From NCBI GenBank assembly GCA_008508345.1, contig QNGE01001010.1:50719-114718 (forward strand): a DNA stretch of 64,000 bases, read 5' to 3'. Position 1 is the stretch's first letter. Each line of letters opens with the position of its first letter. The DNA is from Paragonimus westermani. Its lineage: Eukaryota; Platyhelminthes; Trematoda; Plagiorchiida; Troglotrematidae. Positions 44,331 to 57,945 of this stretch are shown piece by piece. The notes beneath the pieces were generated by a model, which had not been told where the DNA came from, ran no database searches, and saw only the letters and a program-made list of their open reading frames with translations. The position numbers were made by a program, and so were the translations under genes.

Positions 44331-46055
44331 TTAGGTCGAGGGGGGGAAGTTGACGTTTGCGTATAGGCTTCTGAGTCGGTATAAATCCACTTCTGTCGTA
44401 TCCGCGATGGAACTTCCTAACAGAGGTACGCGTAGCTACCGAGATTCCCGTCCAGCAGTCGTTTGAGGGTCACTCCATTGTTGCGGCCCAAACAGTTTGA
44501 CTGTCAGTGTTGCATGATAGTCGTTCCGCATACCATCGAACTGGACATTTCGTGATTGCGAGTAGATATTCTCTGAGCAAGCGATAAAACAGAGCTGAGA
44601 CGAAAAATGACGGGAACCGAGTGGAACGAACGACAGTCCTCAATGGAGTGGTGCTCCCGTTAGCTGAAGGCAATAGGACCAGTTTGTGTTTATGGCTGAG
44701 TGACACAGAATGGCTTCCACGCGACACTGTAGTTCGTTTGAGGTGGAACGTGCAAACCGATTCACAGAGTCCGTGAGATGCGCACAATTGCAATAGACAA
44801 TCGTCATTGTCAGTGGGTCGCAGCCGGACTGGAAAAAGTGGGCATTCCTAGTGAACACTCGATTGTTTATCCTGCTGAAGAGTGAGGAAGCCATGGGCTT
44901 AAAAGATTCATGCACTTTCATGGGATCCTATGAAAAGGAGGTTCCTGGAGAACACAACGAACAACTGGACATTAAGTTTAAAATTGTGACCGGCTGTTGT
45001 AAATAAGACAATCGGTGCTTTCTATAGTGTAAAAAATGTGGATACTGCAAGCAAGACAGCGTCAGAGTCCCGTCCATACATCACGAAGATGTTTTTTTTG
45101 CTTGAGTTTGGTAAGCCTGCGAAGTACTAAACCAGCAGACGATTTGGATACGATAAAAGCCAGTGCCACTACAGTTATGACGCCGATTTCGAGACCACTT
45201 TTGGAAAACCGGAACAAACGTTGATATGCACAAATCAACAGGTACCTCGTTAGTCTCCCAAAACATAAAAAAGCGTTGCTACTACTGTGAATAGACTTTA
45301 CGACAATTCTGCTTTTGATAAGACTGTCGGAAACGTAATAACTGATTAGTTGAACCACGTTGTCTCAGAGTTGGTTGGGGCTGAAGTGTTCAATCCACCC
45401 GGTGTGAGACTAGTTGGTGGTATGTGAGCTGTCTTTATCAAATATGGTTTCACTAACACTGAGTTGACGACAGACACAACCACGATTTGGAGAGCAGCAC
45501 TTTGCGACTATTCATTGAAACATTTTCGGTCGTCCGGCCAAGTTATGCTCACGATAAATGTATAAGCCCCCAGTCAATCTGAATCTACAATAACAACGAT
45601 CTCTGCCGTGGTTGATCAGAAAGAATCAAGAGACGCTTGCTTATAAAGCCATCATCTGTGTGACAGAAATGCAGTAATGACGAAATTAGACTCCTTTGAA
45701 GCGTACTTTGTTACACTAGGCCTTCATAACTGATGCTACCTGTTTTCAGCCTTTATTAGTTTCTCTTACCTAACTCAACTTGAACAATCCATTCGTGAAT
45801 GCTACCTGATAAGCGTTCAGTAGACCTTTGATTAAATGTTACGTAGCTATCTCGTAGTTACAAGTGTATGATAACAAGAAAATAACACGAAAAACTGTAC
45901 GATCTGAGTCCGGCAGGTTATTGCCATGTTTACAAGTCATAAATAAAGTGAGGCCAACGGTAGATGAATGGTAAGTGATCGAGTCATGTATATGACTGTT
46001 GGGAAAAGGGCTAACACCCGCAGGCAGGCAGTACATTTTAATGAATACAACTCAC
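44331..46055. other. AFAP1-like intron
   Basis: The section near 44.75-44.82 kb resembles 18.87-18.94 kb (diverged dispersed repeat). No exon with fitting phase was found. A minus frame at 44.47-44.79 kb is open for 107 codons but has no recognisable content. Confidence 0.35.
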
Positions 46056-46445
46056 GAGGAGGTTGGGTGTTTTCCGGTGCGATGATACCTAAAGCCTCAA
46101 TGAAACCACGAATCCAGGTGCCCATCTGTAGTTTGTCCGGTGCGTTGAACAGTAGGGAGACAGTGCTTTGTTTCGGGACGGCCAAACGCAATGCGGCTTT
46201 GTAGTGTTTATCTCCGGCCAAGCCCAACTCAACCTGACCAGGTTCAAGCGTGAGTGAGAACACAGGCCACGGATCGTTAGATTGTGATGGAGCTGGTGTA
46301 TGTGATGATCGCCGAGAGTTTGAGAAGGTTGAAGGGAGACCGAGAGGTTGAACAGCCGACAAATAGACGTCAAGAAAGCCGGAACGAAGGCAACACCAGC
46401 GATTTGTCCATGGAATTTGACCGGGAATAGCAATCAATGCCTCAC
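46056..46445 (-). CDS. AFAP1-like, exon 4 (second PH domain)
   Basis: The acceptor TCTCGTCGTCTCAG ends at 46446; two bases complete a Gly codon. The strong donor GTGAGT at 46055 follows one base. The 129 residues form a PH domain: GEALIAIPGQIPWTNRWCCL (first strands with the RWC block), RSGFLDVYLS, a Ser-rich variable loop, FSLTLEPGQVELGL, KAALRLAVPKQ, and the C-terminal helix MGTWIRGFIEALGI with its invariant Trp. AFAP1's second PH domain likewise has RWC after the first strand and MGRWIGILL in its helix. PH domains bind phosphoinositides or proteins; this one lacks an obvious basic lipid-binding loop. It supports an actin-adaptor role only by homology. Confidence 0.85.
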
Positions 46446-47841
46446 CTGAGACGACGAGACAGAAAGGATGTGAGAAAAGAGGCGCATTCAAGAGAGCACA
46501 CGCTTAGGAGATACCGTCTAAACGTTGGAAACTGTTGCCTTGGTTACAACACAACGAGTAAATGAGACAATATTTTTTAAGAAAATATCCAGGGGCGTTA
46601 GGCGGACAGAACTGACAGAGTTAATAAGATAACCGGTTAGTGTTCGTAAAAACCTAATTTTAAACGGTTCGGATGATTAAATTCAGTGGCTCAGACAGCG
46701 TGGATCTGGGATGGTAGAACGATGCTTTCATTCAAAATGGTTACGTATAAGCAAATCGAATGTATCTAATGGTTGGTCATCCAAATTTCTGTATTCACAT
46801 CCTGAACACAAACCTGGTATACAAATGGAGATACTGAAACACGCGGAACAAATGGGGAGAAATTGGCGTGTATTCAAGACGTAGCAACTTCTCCATGCGT
46901 ACGCCAGCGATAACGATTCTGAGCTACATCTGCTAGTCTTTAAATGAGGAAGAACGATTTAGCAACCAAAATGGAAGCTTTACGAGAAAAGTATATTACA
47001 CATGTGGTCAACCGTCACGCTGGCCATTTTGGAACAGATTCGTTCATTCTTACTAGAAACATCCCACCAGATTCGCCTGATACGTTTGCGTAAAAAAACG
47101 AGTGAACTCGTAAACTACATAGAAGATAGACAATATAGAAATGCATTCTTCAAAAAGATTGGCGACAACTCCTAGTGTCAGCCATTGTGATCAGCGCTGT
47201 GGCATTGCAAGTCCCGCGAATTAGTCACGAGCGAATATGGTCAGATGTTTAGGTTCGGTAAGTCAGTTGTGCCCATTGTGGGGACAATCGTGCAGTGATC
47301 AAACACAATTACCTAAGGAGAACGTGAACCGAGGTTCGAACGCTGTCCGTGACAAAGATATGCACTACTGACGATTTTTAGCGAGAGCTAAAACATGTTT
47401 CCGAAAGGGGCTAATTGAAAAGTCTAGCTGAGTGCTAAAGTTGAGGTAAAATGTGACTGGTGTTCAGATTGCATCAACCAATTCCTCTAGAATTCACTAA
47501 CAATACATAAACCATACGTTGGAAACAAAGATAGTTTTCGATCACGTTCGATACCAATGCAACCAAAAAATCTTCTGTTCCGTGGACGTGAACAAACAAC
47601 TGAGAACGGCTTGCTGAAACAAGCCATAATACATTCAAATGATCAACAAACCTTTATATCCAACCTGATCCAGCAAACGCAAACAGAACACGACGTGGCA
47701 ACAGTGTGACTGAGATGAAAGAAACAAACTTTCCACCTGCATTTAGCTCAAAACAGAAAGAAGCATGGGCTGAAAAACTCATATAAATGACAGAGGTTCT
47801 ATCGAAAAGAAACACGAAAGTAGCCTAACTAAAATACCTAC
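46446..47841. other. AFAP1-like intron
   Basis: Bounded by GTAGGT (donor of exon 3) and the acceptor of exon 4. No other feature seen. Confidence 0.5.
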
Positions 47842-48652
47842 CAGAAACAATTATTCGGTTGTTACATTCGGATATAACTGAGCAGTTTGTTGACGAATGA
47901 AGATTGATCAAAGGACCATGTTTCGATGTATTCACTATCTGTGACAGGTTCGCTTCATTGTTTGCTAGATGAGATGAGATGGAAATAAACGAATGCGGAC
48001 GGGTTTTGGGGCTAGAGATTGAGGGATTTACCGACCAATCCGGATGTGAGAACAGGCGGCTGGCCCCCTCCAGTTGAGCCCAATCGAAACCAGTTCCCAA
48101 CCTATCCGTAGCCGTTGTGACGTGAGATGGGAATCGTTTGCACAAGGCTGTCTGATCAACCGGGACGCCCGCATGTGTCGATGGCATGTGCAGGTCGGCC
48201 GAGCTATTGGCTTTGGGCATGGTAAGCTTCGAGGCGCACACAGACGTTTGCGGGAGTGACTTGCGTGTGCGACGTATGGAACTCAACGATTCCACTTTGC
48301 GACGCATAGAAGACAGAAAACCCTCTCGACGAACCGATGACTGGAAGCTGTTCAAGATGGTATTACGCGAAGAAACAGTTGTGTTGGCTATAGTGATTGA
48401 AGGCGGTGCATAGATATCATTCGACAATGTAGAGCTATCAGAAAGTTGCTGATAGGATCTGCTCGGTTGACTGCCGATTCCGGCAATACAATCGCCATTT
48501 GTTGACCGCGAGGAGAACAGCAATGTGGACGACGATAGACACTGACCAATTAATACTTCTGAGCCAGGCTGACCTGCCTTTATTCCAACCATGCCATCTC
48601 CACTGTTACCCTCGCTGCCAGAAGAGACTGGCGCAGAGAAGCCACTGTCTTC
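47842..48652 (-). CDS. AFAP1-like, exon 3 (Ser-rich inter-PH linker)
   Basis: The acceptor CATTTTGTAG ends at 48653 (phase 0); the donor GTAGGT at 47841 follows one base of the Gly codon completed by exon 4. It encodes 270 residues between the two PH domains. They start EDSGFSAPVSSGSEGNSGDG, are dense in Ser, and include a basic tandem (FLSSMRRKVESLSSIRRTRK) where SSMRRK/SSIRR repeat. The end NNRIIVSG leads directly into the PH fold. AFAP1 also has a Ser- and Lys-rich, phosphorylated linker between its PH domains, about 100 residues long; here it is about 340 with exon 2. No enzyme motif was seen. Confidence 0.85.
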
Positions 48653-48738
48653 CTACAAAATGAATGTAAGAACATGCAGTCAACTGGCATAGATTTTTAA
48701 TAAAAAGAACCAACGAAGAGTTTTGGTAGCTAACGTAC

Positions 48739-48948
48739 CTGAATCTCCGTCCCCAGTTGCTTTGAGTTGGCGTCCAACATATCCGCGGGGGTGGGATTGA
48801 GAATGGAACGAACAGGAGTCGCCGGTATCGATGATGAGGAGGAACAACTTGAGTGATTGGGAGCTGTGTTAGTAGACAACATCGTTGGGTGGCCGAGGAA
48901 AGAATGCGTCTCTGACGGTGTGATTCCTTGAGCGTAAAGGTTGATTTG
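48739..48948 (-). CDS. AFAP1-like, exon 2
   Basis: A 210-base exon in phase 0 on both sides; donor GTACGT at 48738. The acceptor is the AG at 48950-48949 after a pyrimidine-rich tract (CTCCGTCTCTCCTTTATT). It starts QINLYAQGITPSETHSFLGH and continues Ser/Thr/Pro-rich (SCSSSSSIPATPVRSILNPT). Joined to exon 1 it gives IWIK-QINLYAQG, which parallels the end of AFAP1's first PH domain (WLKVIKEAYSG), so the join across the 13.5-kb intron finishes the domain's C-terminal helix. The exact acceptor is less certain than the donor. Confidence 0.78.
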
Positions 48949-51085
48949 CTTATCCGAATGAATAAAGGAGAGACGGAGATAAATTAGAAGGCAGGTGGAG
49001 CAGAAGCCATAAACACGACTACACTGAAAAGTGCCTGTAGGACACCGTTTTCGTTGGACTGGGTAAATGAGTTACAGATAAATGCTCACCAAGAAAATGG
49101 ACCCACACACTAACCGGACTAACGCATGACATCAAAGAGACTGCGCGTAAAAGACATGTTACTGGAGGGCTCTCGTAGCTTCGCAAAATCCACAAGATGA
49201 ATCACTCATTCTAGTTTACTTTGCACGTGGAAGGCGACTCGTAAACTGTTACTGGAGGTTAAACACAGAGACACACATAAATTGCAAACAAATTCGTTTT
49301 GAGGAAGTCCTGCGAGCGTGGGATTGCTGGCGCAGTGTTAGGTCTTCTGTGATCGTCTTATGATACAAAGACCGATTGTCCTAAACAGATTTCACTCGGT
49401 GCTTCGTACAGTGCGACCTAACACTGATTCACACTCACCAAATCCAAGCAGAATATAAGATTTTAGCGCTTCGGAGATGAATTATCGGAAACATAGGATT
49501 TAACGACCGTTTAGTGTGCGTGAGTTTACATATGGACCACTGTAGTTTTGAATAGGCTATGTATGGTCAGCATTTACTGCTGTAGTGCATACGCTTGTCG
49601 CCGCCACATTCACGGTCAAAAAAGCAATTTCATGTAACATGTGGTGCCACATACGACCATGCAAGCACAATACATTTTCACATAACGATCTGGCTCGATT
49701 ATTCGATAGAAGTTTACGAAAAGAGATAATGATATCTACCCAATATGGTGAACACGACCAGCTTAACGGTCAAGCGTACACAAACCACAACAGTCAGGTG
49801 CAATTTGACTAGTCATGTGTAACTCTAACGGAACATCGGTAAAATCCATTCTGTTACGTGTCCAAGCAAGTTGTCAAAGTAACACAACCATATGTGAGGA
49901 AGACAAATGGAAGAAGGTGGGACAGCTACACTAAGAGGTTTTAGACTGCAGAAACTACAACGTGCTGAAACATGCTCAAGAATAGCCCACAGTCAAGCCG
50001 ATGGTGTAAGAAGTAGGGTGTAGGCACACACAAGCAAACTGACAGCGGGTATATATGAAGTTATTTCAATCCAATCACCCGGGAAGCTATAAGAGCTTGT
50101 GGGAAAACTTGTATAACAAAATAGCTTATTGCTACAAGGCACAGACTCGCGAGTTAAACCCTTAAAGTCTAAAAGCCAACGTGATTCGTGGTGAGGACAT
50201 TGAAAATCTTACTAGATAGCCTCCATTATTAGAGAACAGGACCAGCATAGCCAAAACGATTCCGTACATTCAAAAAAAGCTTGTGGTAACGGCGAAATCA
50301 ATCGCCAATCACATTATTGTGGATTTAAATTCACGCAACCTCGACTGCGGCCGCGAACATATCCACGTACACTGTGGTGTATCGAATGACAGCAAACGCA
50401 GAAAGTATGACATTAGGACACTTGTGGTAATGAATCATAGGAGAAACGAAGCTGAACAAGATGAACAGAATTCCATTTAGAAAATCTAACGGATACAGTC
50501 AAGACAGTGTCCATGATAAACGGCTGTTCAACCGACAATATGGTCAGTTTATGTGGTCTTCAACAAGGCTAACATCCAACCGGCGAAGCAATTTCCATGC
50601 CATATGACTAAACCATTGTCGGGCTTTTGGTAGCATCCCTAAATGCCGGTGGTTGCAATCATACAGCACGTCAGTTGGAGTAACCACACGTGGACCATTA
50701 GTGACATTCGTTTGGGGAAAACGGTATTAGAAAAACAGCGCAACAAATGCTGAGGAGTCTAAGGCGGATGCATAACGCTTATCGTGATAGATCACTCTCG
50801 TTTTGTCCGTATGCACCCACAAAGATCAGCTCTCGAGGGCTAACCGATCAAAGGAATTAGAATGTGGACAAGGTATGGTGTAATGACAATTCCTCCGAGA
50901 GAGGTCACAGCTGCATTTATTCACAGGACAGGTGGTAACGACGCTCAGAATCGTACGTGTGTGAAATGAACTGACCCAGAAGAAAAAATATGGCATGTAA
51001 ACACAAATAAATTGGATGTTGCGGGAGTACCACACGATATCAGCAATGGACCGCTAGCTCGCAAGGGTAGAGAGATTCCAGTGTG
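48949..51085. other. AFAP1-like first visible intron, left part
   Basis: Start of a 13.5-kb intron read from the left (its 3' end). No further exon with matching phase was found. The + strand is clearly A-rich, as expected for the template of a minus-strand gene. Confidence 0.45.
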
Positions 51086-51545
51086 GCAGTCCAACATGGT
51101 TGGCGGCATCCGATTCGGATTAGCCTGTCACAGTGACCGAAGCCAAAGGACGCCTGCACTTAGCCATCACTGCAATTGGCTTGCAGTCCAACATGGTTGG
51201 CGGCATCCGATTCGGATTAGCCTGTCACAGTGACCGAAGCCAAAGGACGCCTGCGCTTATATATCACTGCAACTGGCTTGCGCTGCACCAATTGCAGTTC
51301 CACCAACACACCACATATCCAGTGTAAACCCGAAGGAATAAGACTGGGAGGTGTGCCAGTGGGGCCTCTGTGTCCAGCCGGCCAATGCTGGTTAGCCACT
51401 CGATTGGCTAATAAGAAAAGGAAACTCTTATCTCTCGGAAACTAAACGGAGAGGCTGCAATGACGAGATCTAAATTAGGAAGAAAGATTTTTGAAATGTA
51501 ATACAAGAAGCGTTGCAGTATAGGATTGCAGGCTAGTGCAACCTA
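51086..51545. repeat. Unclassified dispersed repeat, copy 2, with tandem first unit
   Basis: Homologous to 34107-34470. Its first ~97 bases occur twice in tandem (51086-51182 and 51183 to about 51280), beginning gcagtccaacatggttggcgg, with only a few differences between the units. The remainder aligns once with the other copy through the ccagccggccaatgctgg and aaaggaaac blocks. Confidence 0.85.
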
Positions 51546-52987
51546 TAGAAGAAAAGGATGAAAAGCAAATTTCTCGCTCAACTCTGAAAAGCCATGCAGA
51601 CCATTCATCATACAATGCACCAACAAAGCCGAAGAAAGGAATGGATAGAAATCCACAGACACTCGCGCAACTGCTTTTCGTCTGGCTGCTCCCCATCGGC
51701 CAATCTGACAAGGTTGAACCCGCAAGGACCGAAGTCACAGTCAGCACAGCCCTCAGGATCTAAACAGCACGCAAGCCTGACCACCACGCCAAGGTAGCAG
51801 AAAGGGTCAGGTGCAGTCCAACATACACACATGCACACGCACATGGAACAATCAGTGTTTACAGTTCAGGAATCAACAAATTTCAGTAAGTTTGATTTGA
51901 TTCGAGGGTTGTGACCGTCAGGTAATTAATCAGAGTTAACAGAAGCAGTACTATCTCCAAATCCTATTTATATTTAAACGTGAAGTGAAAAACATTCATA
52001 CAACATATGAAAAAGAAACGATGTTCAATTGGGGTGGCGAAAAAACGTGTAAAGAGCGAAGAAAAAAGTGACATCGGCAACGCGGATGCCACTGAATTCT
52101 ATCCTTCGGTACATCAGATAGCGCCACCAACCAAAGGTTTTTATTATTTCCGAACCACAGTCAAGAAGCCGGAAACGTCCTACTGAAGCAATATTCGGTG
52201 ACACTAACTTCATATCCGAACCCAAGTCATACGCTGACTGTCACATCGCCAATTCCATCTTAATCCACCGCTCGCAAACAAAACGCAGTGTGGCAGGCAG
52301 TACGTTGGAATTCGTAAGAGGTCGCTAAGCCAACTAAGTCTCTGAGGCCAGACGGTTAAGATTAGGGGGCGATTGAGCCTGTCCGCTATAAAGACACGTC
52401 GGCGAGTCCCGTCATTCCTGATTTTGAAAACAATTAGTTCATTTCAAAAGTTTGAACTTATCAGTACCAAATTTACGATGACATGAACTGGCTTTTTTGA
52501 GCAGACAAGTACGGAGGTGGAGTGGATACTCAATCAGCAGGTTGGGATAGGTCACCAAATCCAGGAGAGGATCACGTTCACGAACAAACGTTGTTGGACA
52601 CATAAAGCTGGTTTGAATCGATTCACAGAGACCACTCCAACAAACCACAAGAACCTCAGATGGGAATGCAGCAACAAAGATTTGGGATACATAGGCCAGA
52701 TCGATGGCGGACCAGTGGTCAAGATGCGACTGCAGAAACTGACTGTTTATGTGTTTTAGCAACATAAGCGTTCTTCATTAGCACGGATTTCTGCATCCAT
52801 TTGGGCAAATATTTCTACAAACAGGAGGTCAGACATCTCTCAATTCTACCTGGCACTTTCTTCACAGTCATATAAAGTCGTAAACACAATGTGAGGTGGC
52901 ATCGATAGATTGATCTCTTTGGCTAAAGGCAGTGGCAGCTTTTGAATTCAAACGACTGCACAGAATTCAGCTGCAATAAATGCTCGT
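51546..52987. other. Intron, no gene seen
   Basis: Overlapping short frames at 51.5-51.8 kb have no recognisable content. A CA/CATG-rich stretch lies near 51.82-51.84 kb. Nothing else was identified. Confidence 0.35.
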
Positions 52988-53387
52988 TTGAGTCAATTTC
53001 GTAGTCGTTTGCCGGATGATGTAATTAACCTTAAAAGGCAGCTCTGCGCAGACCCTATTTCTTCTACAGTGATCACGTGTTCGGATGATGACCAGTTGAA
53101 CATATACAAGAAATGTTCACCTCAATGTCCTAAACTTCGTGTATGGACAGGCACACCATTGGCTTCGCAGATTACCTCACCCACACCTGACTCCCTGCAG
53201 CCCGTTGTTCGGATGGTACGGGAAATTTTTCGAGAACTCTCGGTAGGAGCGGCTTACTCAGTCTCGATGGGGTGTGCCCATTACGTCTCCTGATCCTCCC
53301 TTAGTTTTCAGCTAACTGAAATATAGTTGCGGCCTTAGATGAGAAATCCCAGCGAGTATCAAGAAGTTCGAATGATCACAAAAAAGT

Positions 53388-53850
53388 TTGGCACACAAAA
53401 AGTTGGCAGCCGAACGGGTAGTAGTGCCACAGTATTGTACACGTGCATTACATGATGTATATGCATCAAATGTGCTTAATTGTCATCCGATGAGTTGGGT
53501 CCAGTACTGCAGACAAGCGTATTGTGGTGCATGTACAGCGAAATCCACACGGGTGTTCCGGTTTGGTTTAGTCTTGGAAACATCCACGACTTCGACAGAT
53601 GATGGCTATGTGGTCGACCTGTGTCGTTGATTGATTACTCTGCGATTGAGGTCGCCATATGGGACGTTGACTTTTGCAACTCCGAAAATGTACGAGCACG
53701 GTGGAGCGGCCAACAGAGAATGAAACTGTGGCACTGAAACCATGCTTCAGCAAGACAGTAGGTAACGATGGCGAGGGTATCTGATGTACATGTACGAGGT
53801 ATCTGCTGGCCCATCTGCATAACTCTTCGAACATTGGAGGTAACAAGCCT
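53388..53850 (+). pseudogene. Possible Gypsy RNase H-integrase remnant
   Basis: The frame begins AAERVVVPQYCTRALHDVYA, which resembles the RVVVPxxLR..L..LH block before the Gypsy integrase zinc finger. It is followed by a Tyr/Cys-containing stretch (VQYCRQAYCGAC) that could be the eroded H2C2 finger, with key His residues missing. Stops follow near 53630. Similarity is limited to one block; the call is tentative. Confidence 0.35.
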
Positions 53851-56800
53851 GAACGGTGTCCTTAGGGCAAACAGGGGTTAGTGTTGACCAGACAAAGATA
53901 CCAACCTGATGTTTGGCACATCGTTCTGACTTTCATCGCGAGCAGCAAATGAGGCAAGCCCATGATGTGCGTTCAGAAACGACATTGGAGGTTCACTGAG
54001 TAGAGAATTATTTAACAAAAAAAGGAAAAATGGAGTAGATTGATTCAGTACGGTAGAACAGGAGCAAGGTCAGCCGACGACATCCCGGCCAAAGTTATGA
54101 TAATGATGAGACAAAACTCTTAGTTATTGTAGGTTCAGAGGTTTATAGCTGTCAGTGTAAGATACATTTCGGTTTCCAAGGCCGAGGAAAAGTGTTAGCT
54201 TGAAATCTTGGAACCTTCGGCCCGGAAGGAACTTAACTACAACAAAATGGGTCAAAGCAGGGAGTTCGTAGTTCACTGGGAGTTGGTGCCCTGTGGTGGT
54301 TAAATTTATACGTTCTTATTTCACAGCGAGCTCTCGTTTGAAAGGCTATTCTACAATCCGAAGCCTGGGGACGTGCCCAGTGGCCATGAGTTCACTCATT
54401 CGTTTGTCCGGGTATCGGGAAAAAACGATCGGGCAACCTAGACGTTGCCCATAAACGAACACAATGGATTTCTCAGATAATACATCGATCGTGCCTAACA
54501 TGTCGTCAATGATGCAGTGAACAACAGATTCACGTTAGAAGGACATGTACTGGCGTGGAATCCAGATTACGACTTCCCAAGAGCCTTAACAAGAGCGAAA
54601 TTCAAGTCCAGCGTTCAGGAGGCTAAATGGAGTAGCTATGAACAAACGTGAGCGACGTTCAGGCAAGCATTCTGAACTACTCATGAGTACGTAGGTTTGT
54701 TTATGAAACAAACAGTCGCTGAACGTGTTCACCTGAAACGATGAGCTGGACCAACTGCTTTCGACAGAACATCGATAAAACAGAATAGGTACACGCAGTG
54801 GACATCAATCGAATTGACAGTATTCGATGTTGATTCGAAGTAAAACAGATCGCTGATCTAACATGAATAATCTGACATGCTAATTGTAGAAAACTAGGTA
54901 TTTGCGTTCAAGCATCGATGACCTGAAGGCTGCTGACTGATGGTTCTTTCATCTGGGTGCTCGAAAAAAAAGACAAACAACCATAGAATCCGGGTTTCAC
55001 AAGTGGTTTTAGGACACAAACGCATCAACTAGGTGGACCGATCATAACAAACAGGTTGAGTAATGCAAACAATGAAGTACTGACATTTTGAAAACATCGG
55101 TCAGTCGATTTGAAGTTTTTGGAAACAGAAAAGCCAGAAGCAAAGGCACAACCCGACGATACCATGTGGAAATCAATAGAGTACAGATTATCAGACAGCA
55201 AACAGACGTCACACGTGCATGCAGTTGTTCGAAATATGAGCAGGCATGCCGGTTACTATCTGTGCTCAAGAGTGACAGAGAGAGGATGTGTAAATTTTTG
55301 TACCCAGCCCGCGAAGAACGAAATAGCAATCAAATGTGAAGACATACGTACATATACAACCACAGGAAATAAACACAACCACAGTAAGACCAGTTCCGGG
55401 CATCGCGGGTGCGTCCCTGTCTAACAAATGGGTTGTGGAGGGGGCTTCTGTTGCCCCTATGCCGATGGAGAATAACAACCTATTCAGGAATCGTAAAGGT
55501 TACAGTTCGCAAATGAGTCAATACAGCATAGGTGAGAGACGGTCAGTAAAAGAGACATGGACGACGAAAGATCATGGGATAGCGGAAGCAGAAGGCAGAA
55601 CAGACTAAAAGGACTGGTTTACGCGTGAGAGTAAGCAGGGAAACCAAGCACTTACCAATTGTTTGTAGTCAGTTGCAAACGATGGTGACTAACACGACAG
55701 ATGTCAGATTAGACAAAGAACAAAAGAAACAGTGTGCAGAGCCGGCGACTAAAATACGCACTTGATTGGCGGTCGGGCGTGCAATACACGGTGTTGGCAA
55801 CATTAAGTGCACACTGGTGTGGGAGACAGCGAAAAACAAAAACCACGGAACAACATTAATGAACCAGATAATATACGTCACATCTTTTTCGGCGGGAGGC
55901 TCCATCCACAAAGTGGATCAACCACGGCGGCTCAACTCATTTTGGTCTTTCAGAGGCCGTCCACCAGGTTGATTCATGCAATTCTGTTAGCCTCGGTAAA
56001 TAACCTCCATGATGCTGTGCTAACTAAAAGACAGTCAATCAGTCCGACGAGCTGGTGCAACTAACACACGTGATTCGCGGCGGTAAGAGGGGGGGGGGTA
56101 ACGATTTATTCACAAACAGTCGTGGGAGTAATTGACTTGAGGTTAGACCTGAAACAGAACGGATGAAAATAGCTGCGGCACGCTAAGGCACCTGTATTTA
56201 AGGTAAATAAATAAACGGAACGTTTGCCAATAGACAACTGACGGTGTACGGGAAAGCCATATAAGTCACTTCAGATGTACTCAATCGGTAGTAGGAATTA
56301 TCCCGGCTCAGAAGTGATATTTTCAAGACAAACACCCAGACTTATTTGACAAGCTGAGTAGGGTCAGACTAGTTTTGGGCGAGGGAGTTCCATCCTTACA
56401 TAAATCAGCTGAAACAGTGTCAGTAAACAGATCTTGGGGGCCATAAGCAAGAAAATGGGTTCTGATCAGTGAAATGATCAAAAGTGGTTGGTAAAATAAG
56501 GCTCAGCGAACATTGAAAATTTGCACTGAATTGCATAACTGTCAGTGAACAAAGGCGTTCAAGACAGAAACAAGTGACTTAATGAAGGACGGTTAATACT
56601 ACTCACACTAAGTTTGGTGAAGAACACAAGGATCCTCTTCGTGAGCATGCAAGATACAACACTGGTGTAAAGTGAAACCGAAACTGAGGAAACGCGCGTC
56701 GCACGTTTTTAAACCGCGTCTAATCACTGCCTTTCTTCCTAGTGTTGCAAGGTCGGCCGTTTGCGCAGCATCCGAAGGAGAGGCCCAAACTGAGGACAGA

Positions 56801-57715
56801 CTAACTGACCGAACCGTGACGTAATGCTCCACATTGTTTCTTATCCTTTCCTTACTTTTGTAGCAGTGTTACGTGTTCCCGATAAACGATTATTGGCGAA
56901 CTCTCGTTCTCCCTCCTAACGGGTATATTACATTGGTCGGTCGCAAAGGTCTCCAGTCACCTGGAGGGAACAAATTCAAAAGTACTTGAGAGTTTTCTAG
57001 TAACATTACTTTGTACCCTCAGGCACCTGATTCATAATGATTGGTTTTGGTTCCACTCCAATAAAAGGTAATCAGTGACGCACGACTCCTCCAAGACACT
57101 CAATGGAACGATCGCCCATGTGTCTCTGTGAGGAACGTGTTGGTGAGGTCTAGTAATTCAACGTGTGGCCAGACCGAATTATTACTAGTCAAATGATAGG
57201 CAATCGTAACATAGCTGTAAGGAAGCCGACAAACGATTCAGACATAATCAACTAGAGGATCAGGTAACCATACATTACAAATAGTTCACTGCCATCGTCG
57301 AACTGTGCTTTAAGCCGCATCCAGGAATACTACGGCTTGGGTTGCCCTGACAACAGTCCATGAAGGTGCGGTGTTGAAATGAATGGACTGTTTACTATGA
57401 TGTGTTTAATAAGTTCGGTAACCTGGTGATTTGTAGAAGTGTCGAATTCGGTTGTGGAAGGCACATTTCATTTTTTTCCGGAACGTATGTGCTTCTATTA
57501 AAACAAACAACAAATAATGAACATCGAAAGCGTTTGACATTCTTCCTCATTTCGCTTGCCGTTTGTATATATAGTTGCATACTTCCCGAAAATATATGGA
57601 CCCAAATGATGGCAATCTGTCTAACCACCAGCTGGATTCAACTGCTTCAATCAGCTTAAACTTCGATTACTTTCGGCCATTTAGTGAGCACTTTGCACAA
57701 CTTCGTAATTTGATT
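53851..57715. other. Intron, no gene seen
   Basis: No exon, RNA gene or recognised transposon coding block. A run of G lies at about 56090-56098. Open frames near 55.1-55.6 kb on the plus strand have neither domain nor splice support. Confidence 0.35.
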
Positions 57716-57945
57716 GTCATCATCAGCATAGACAGCATCTTATTAGTGATTCTCGGTTATGTTTACCTGCCATATAACCATGAGAGAAAAACCGAGTTCT
57801 AGTCAGGATAAAAGAGAAAAAAGAGACAGAGGGGATCTAAGGACTAAAAACTACAATGTCTACAATCAAATGTTCAATCTCAACGTGTTCACATCTTGCA
57901 AACAAGTAAACGAACCATAAATGCAAGTAAGGCGATATCAAGACA
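57716..57945 (-). mobile_element. LINE tail, minus orientation
   Basis: Read on the minus strand it follows the same order as the tail at 12517-12790: a Ct.GC-type start, TTTACTTGTTTGCAAG, then a purine-to-pyrimidine run (TCTCTTTTTTCTC), CTCATGGTTATATGGCAGG, and a terminal GATGATGAC repeat. It is more diverged than the 31.8/40.3 kb pair. Confidence 0.6.

Noticed and set aside
44470..44793. 107-codon minus-strand frame as a gene
   Set aside because: No domain, no start context or splice partners, and part of the surrounding region resembles another repeat-like stretch near 18.9 kb.
47325..47350. tRNA-like T-loop (ggttcgaacgc)
   Set aside because: No matching A-box, anticodon arm or acceptor stem around it; the similar gattcgaact near 3341 also fails.
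52988..53293. 101-codon plus-strand frame as a host exon
   Set aside because: No domain recognised, wrong strand for the surrounding gene, and close to a possible Gypsy integrase trace, so transposon origin is likelier but unproven.
55042..55608. Overlapping open frames on both strands of 70-104 codons
   Set aside because: Low-information sequence without recognisable domains and no phase-compatible splice sites for either host gene.
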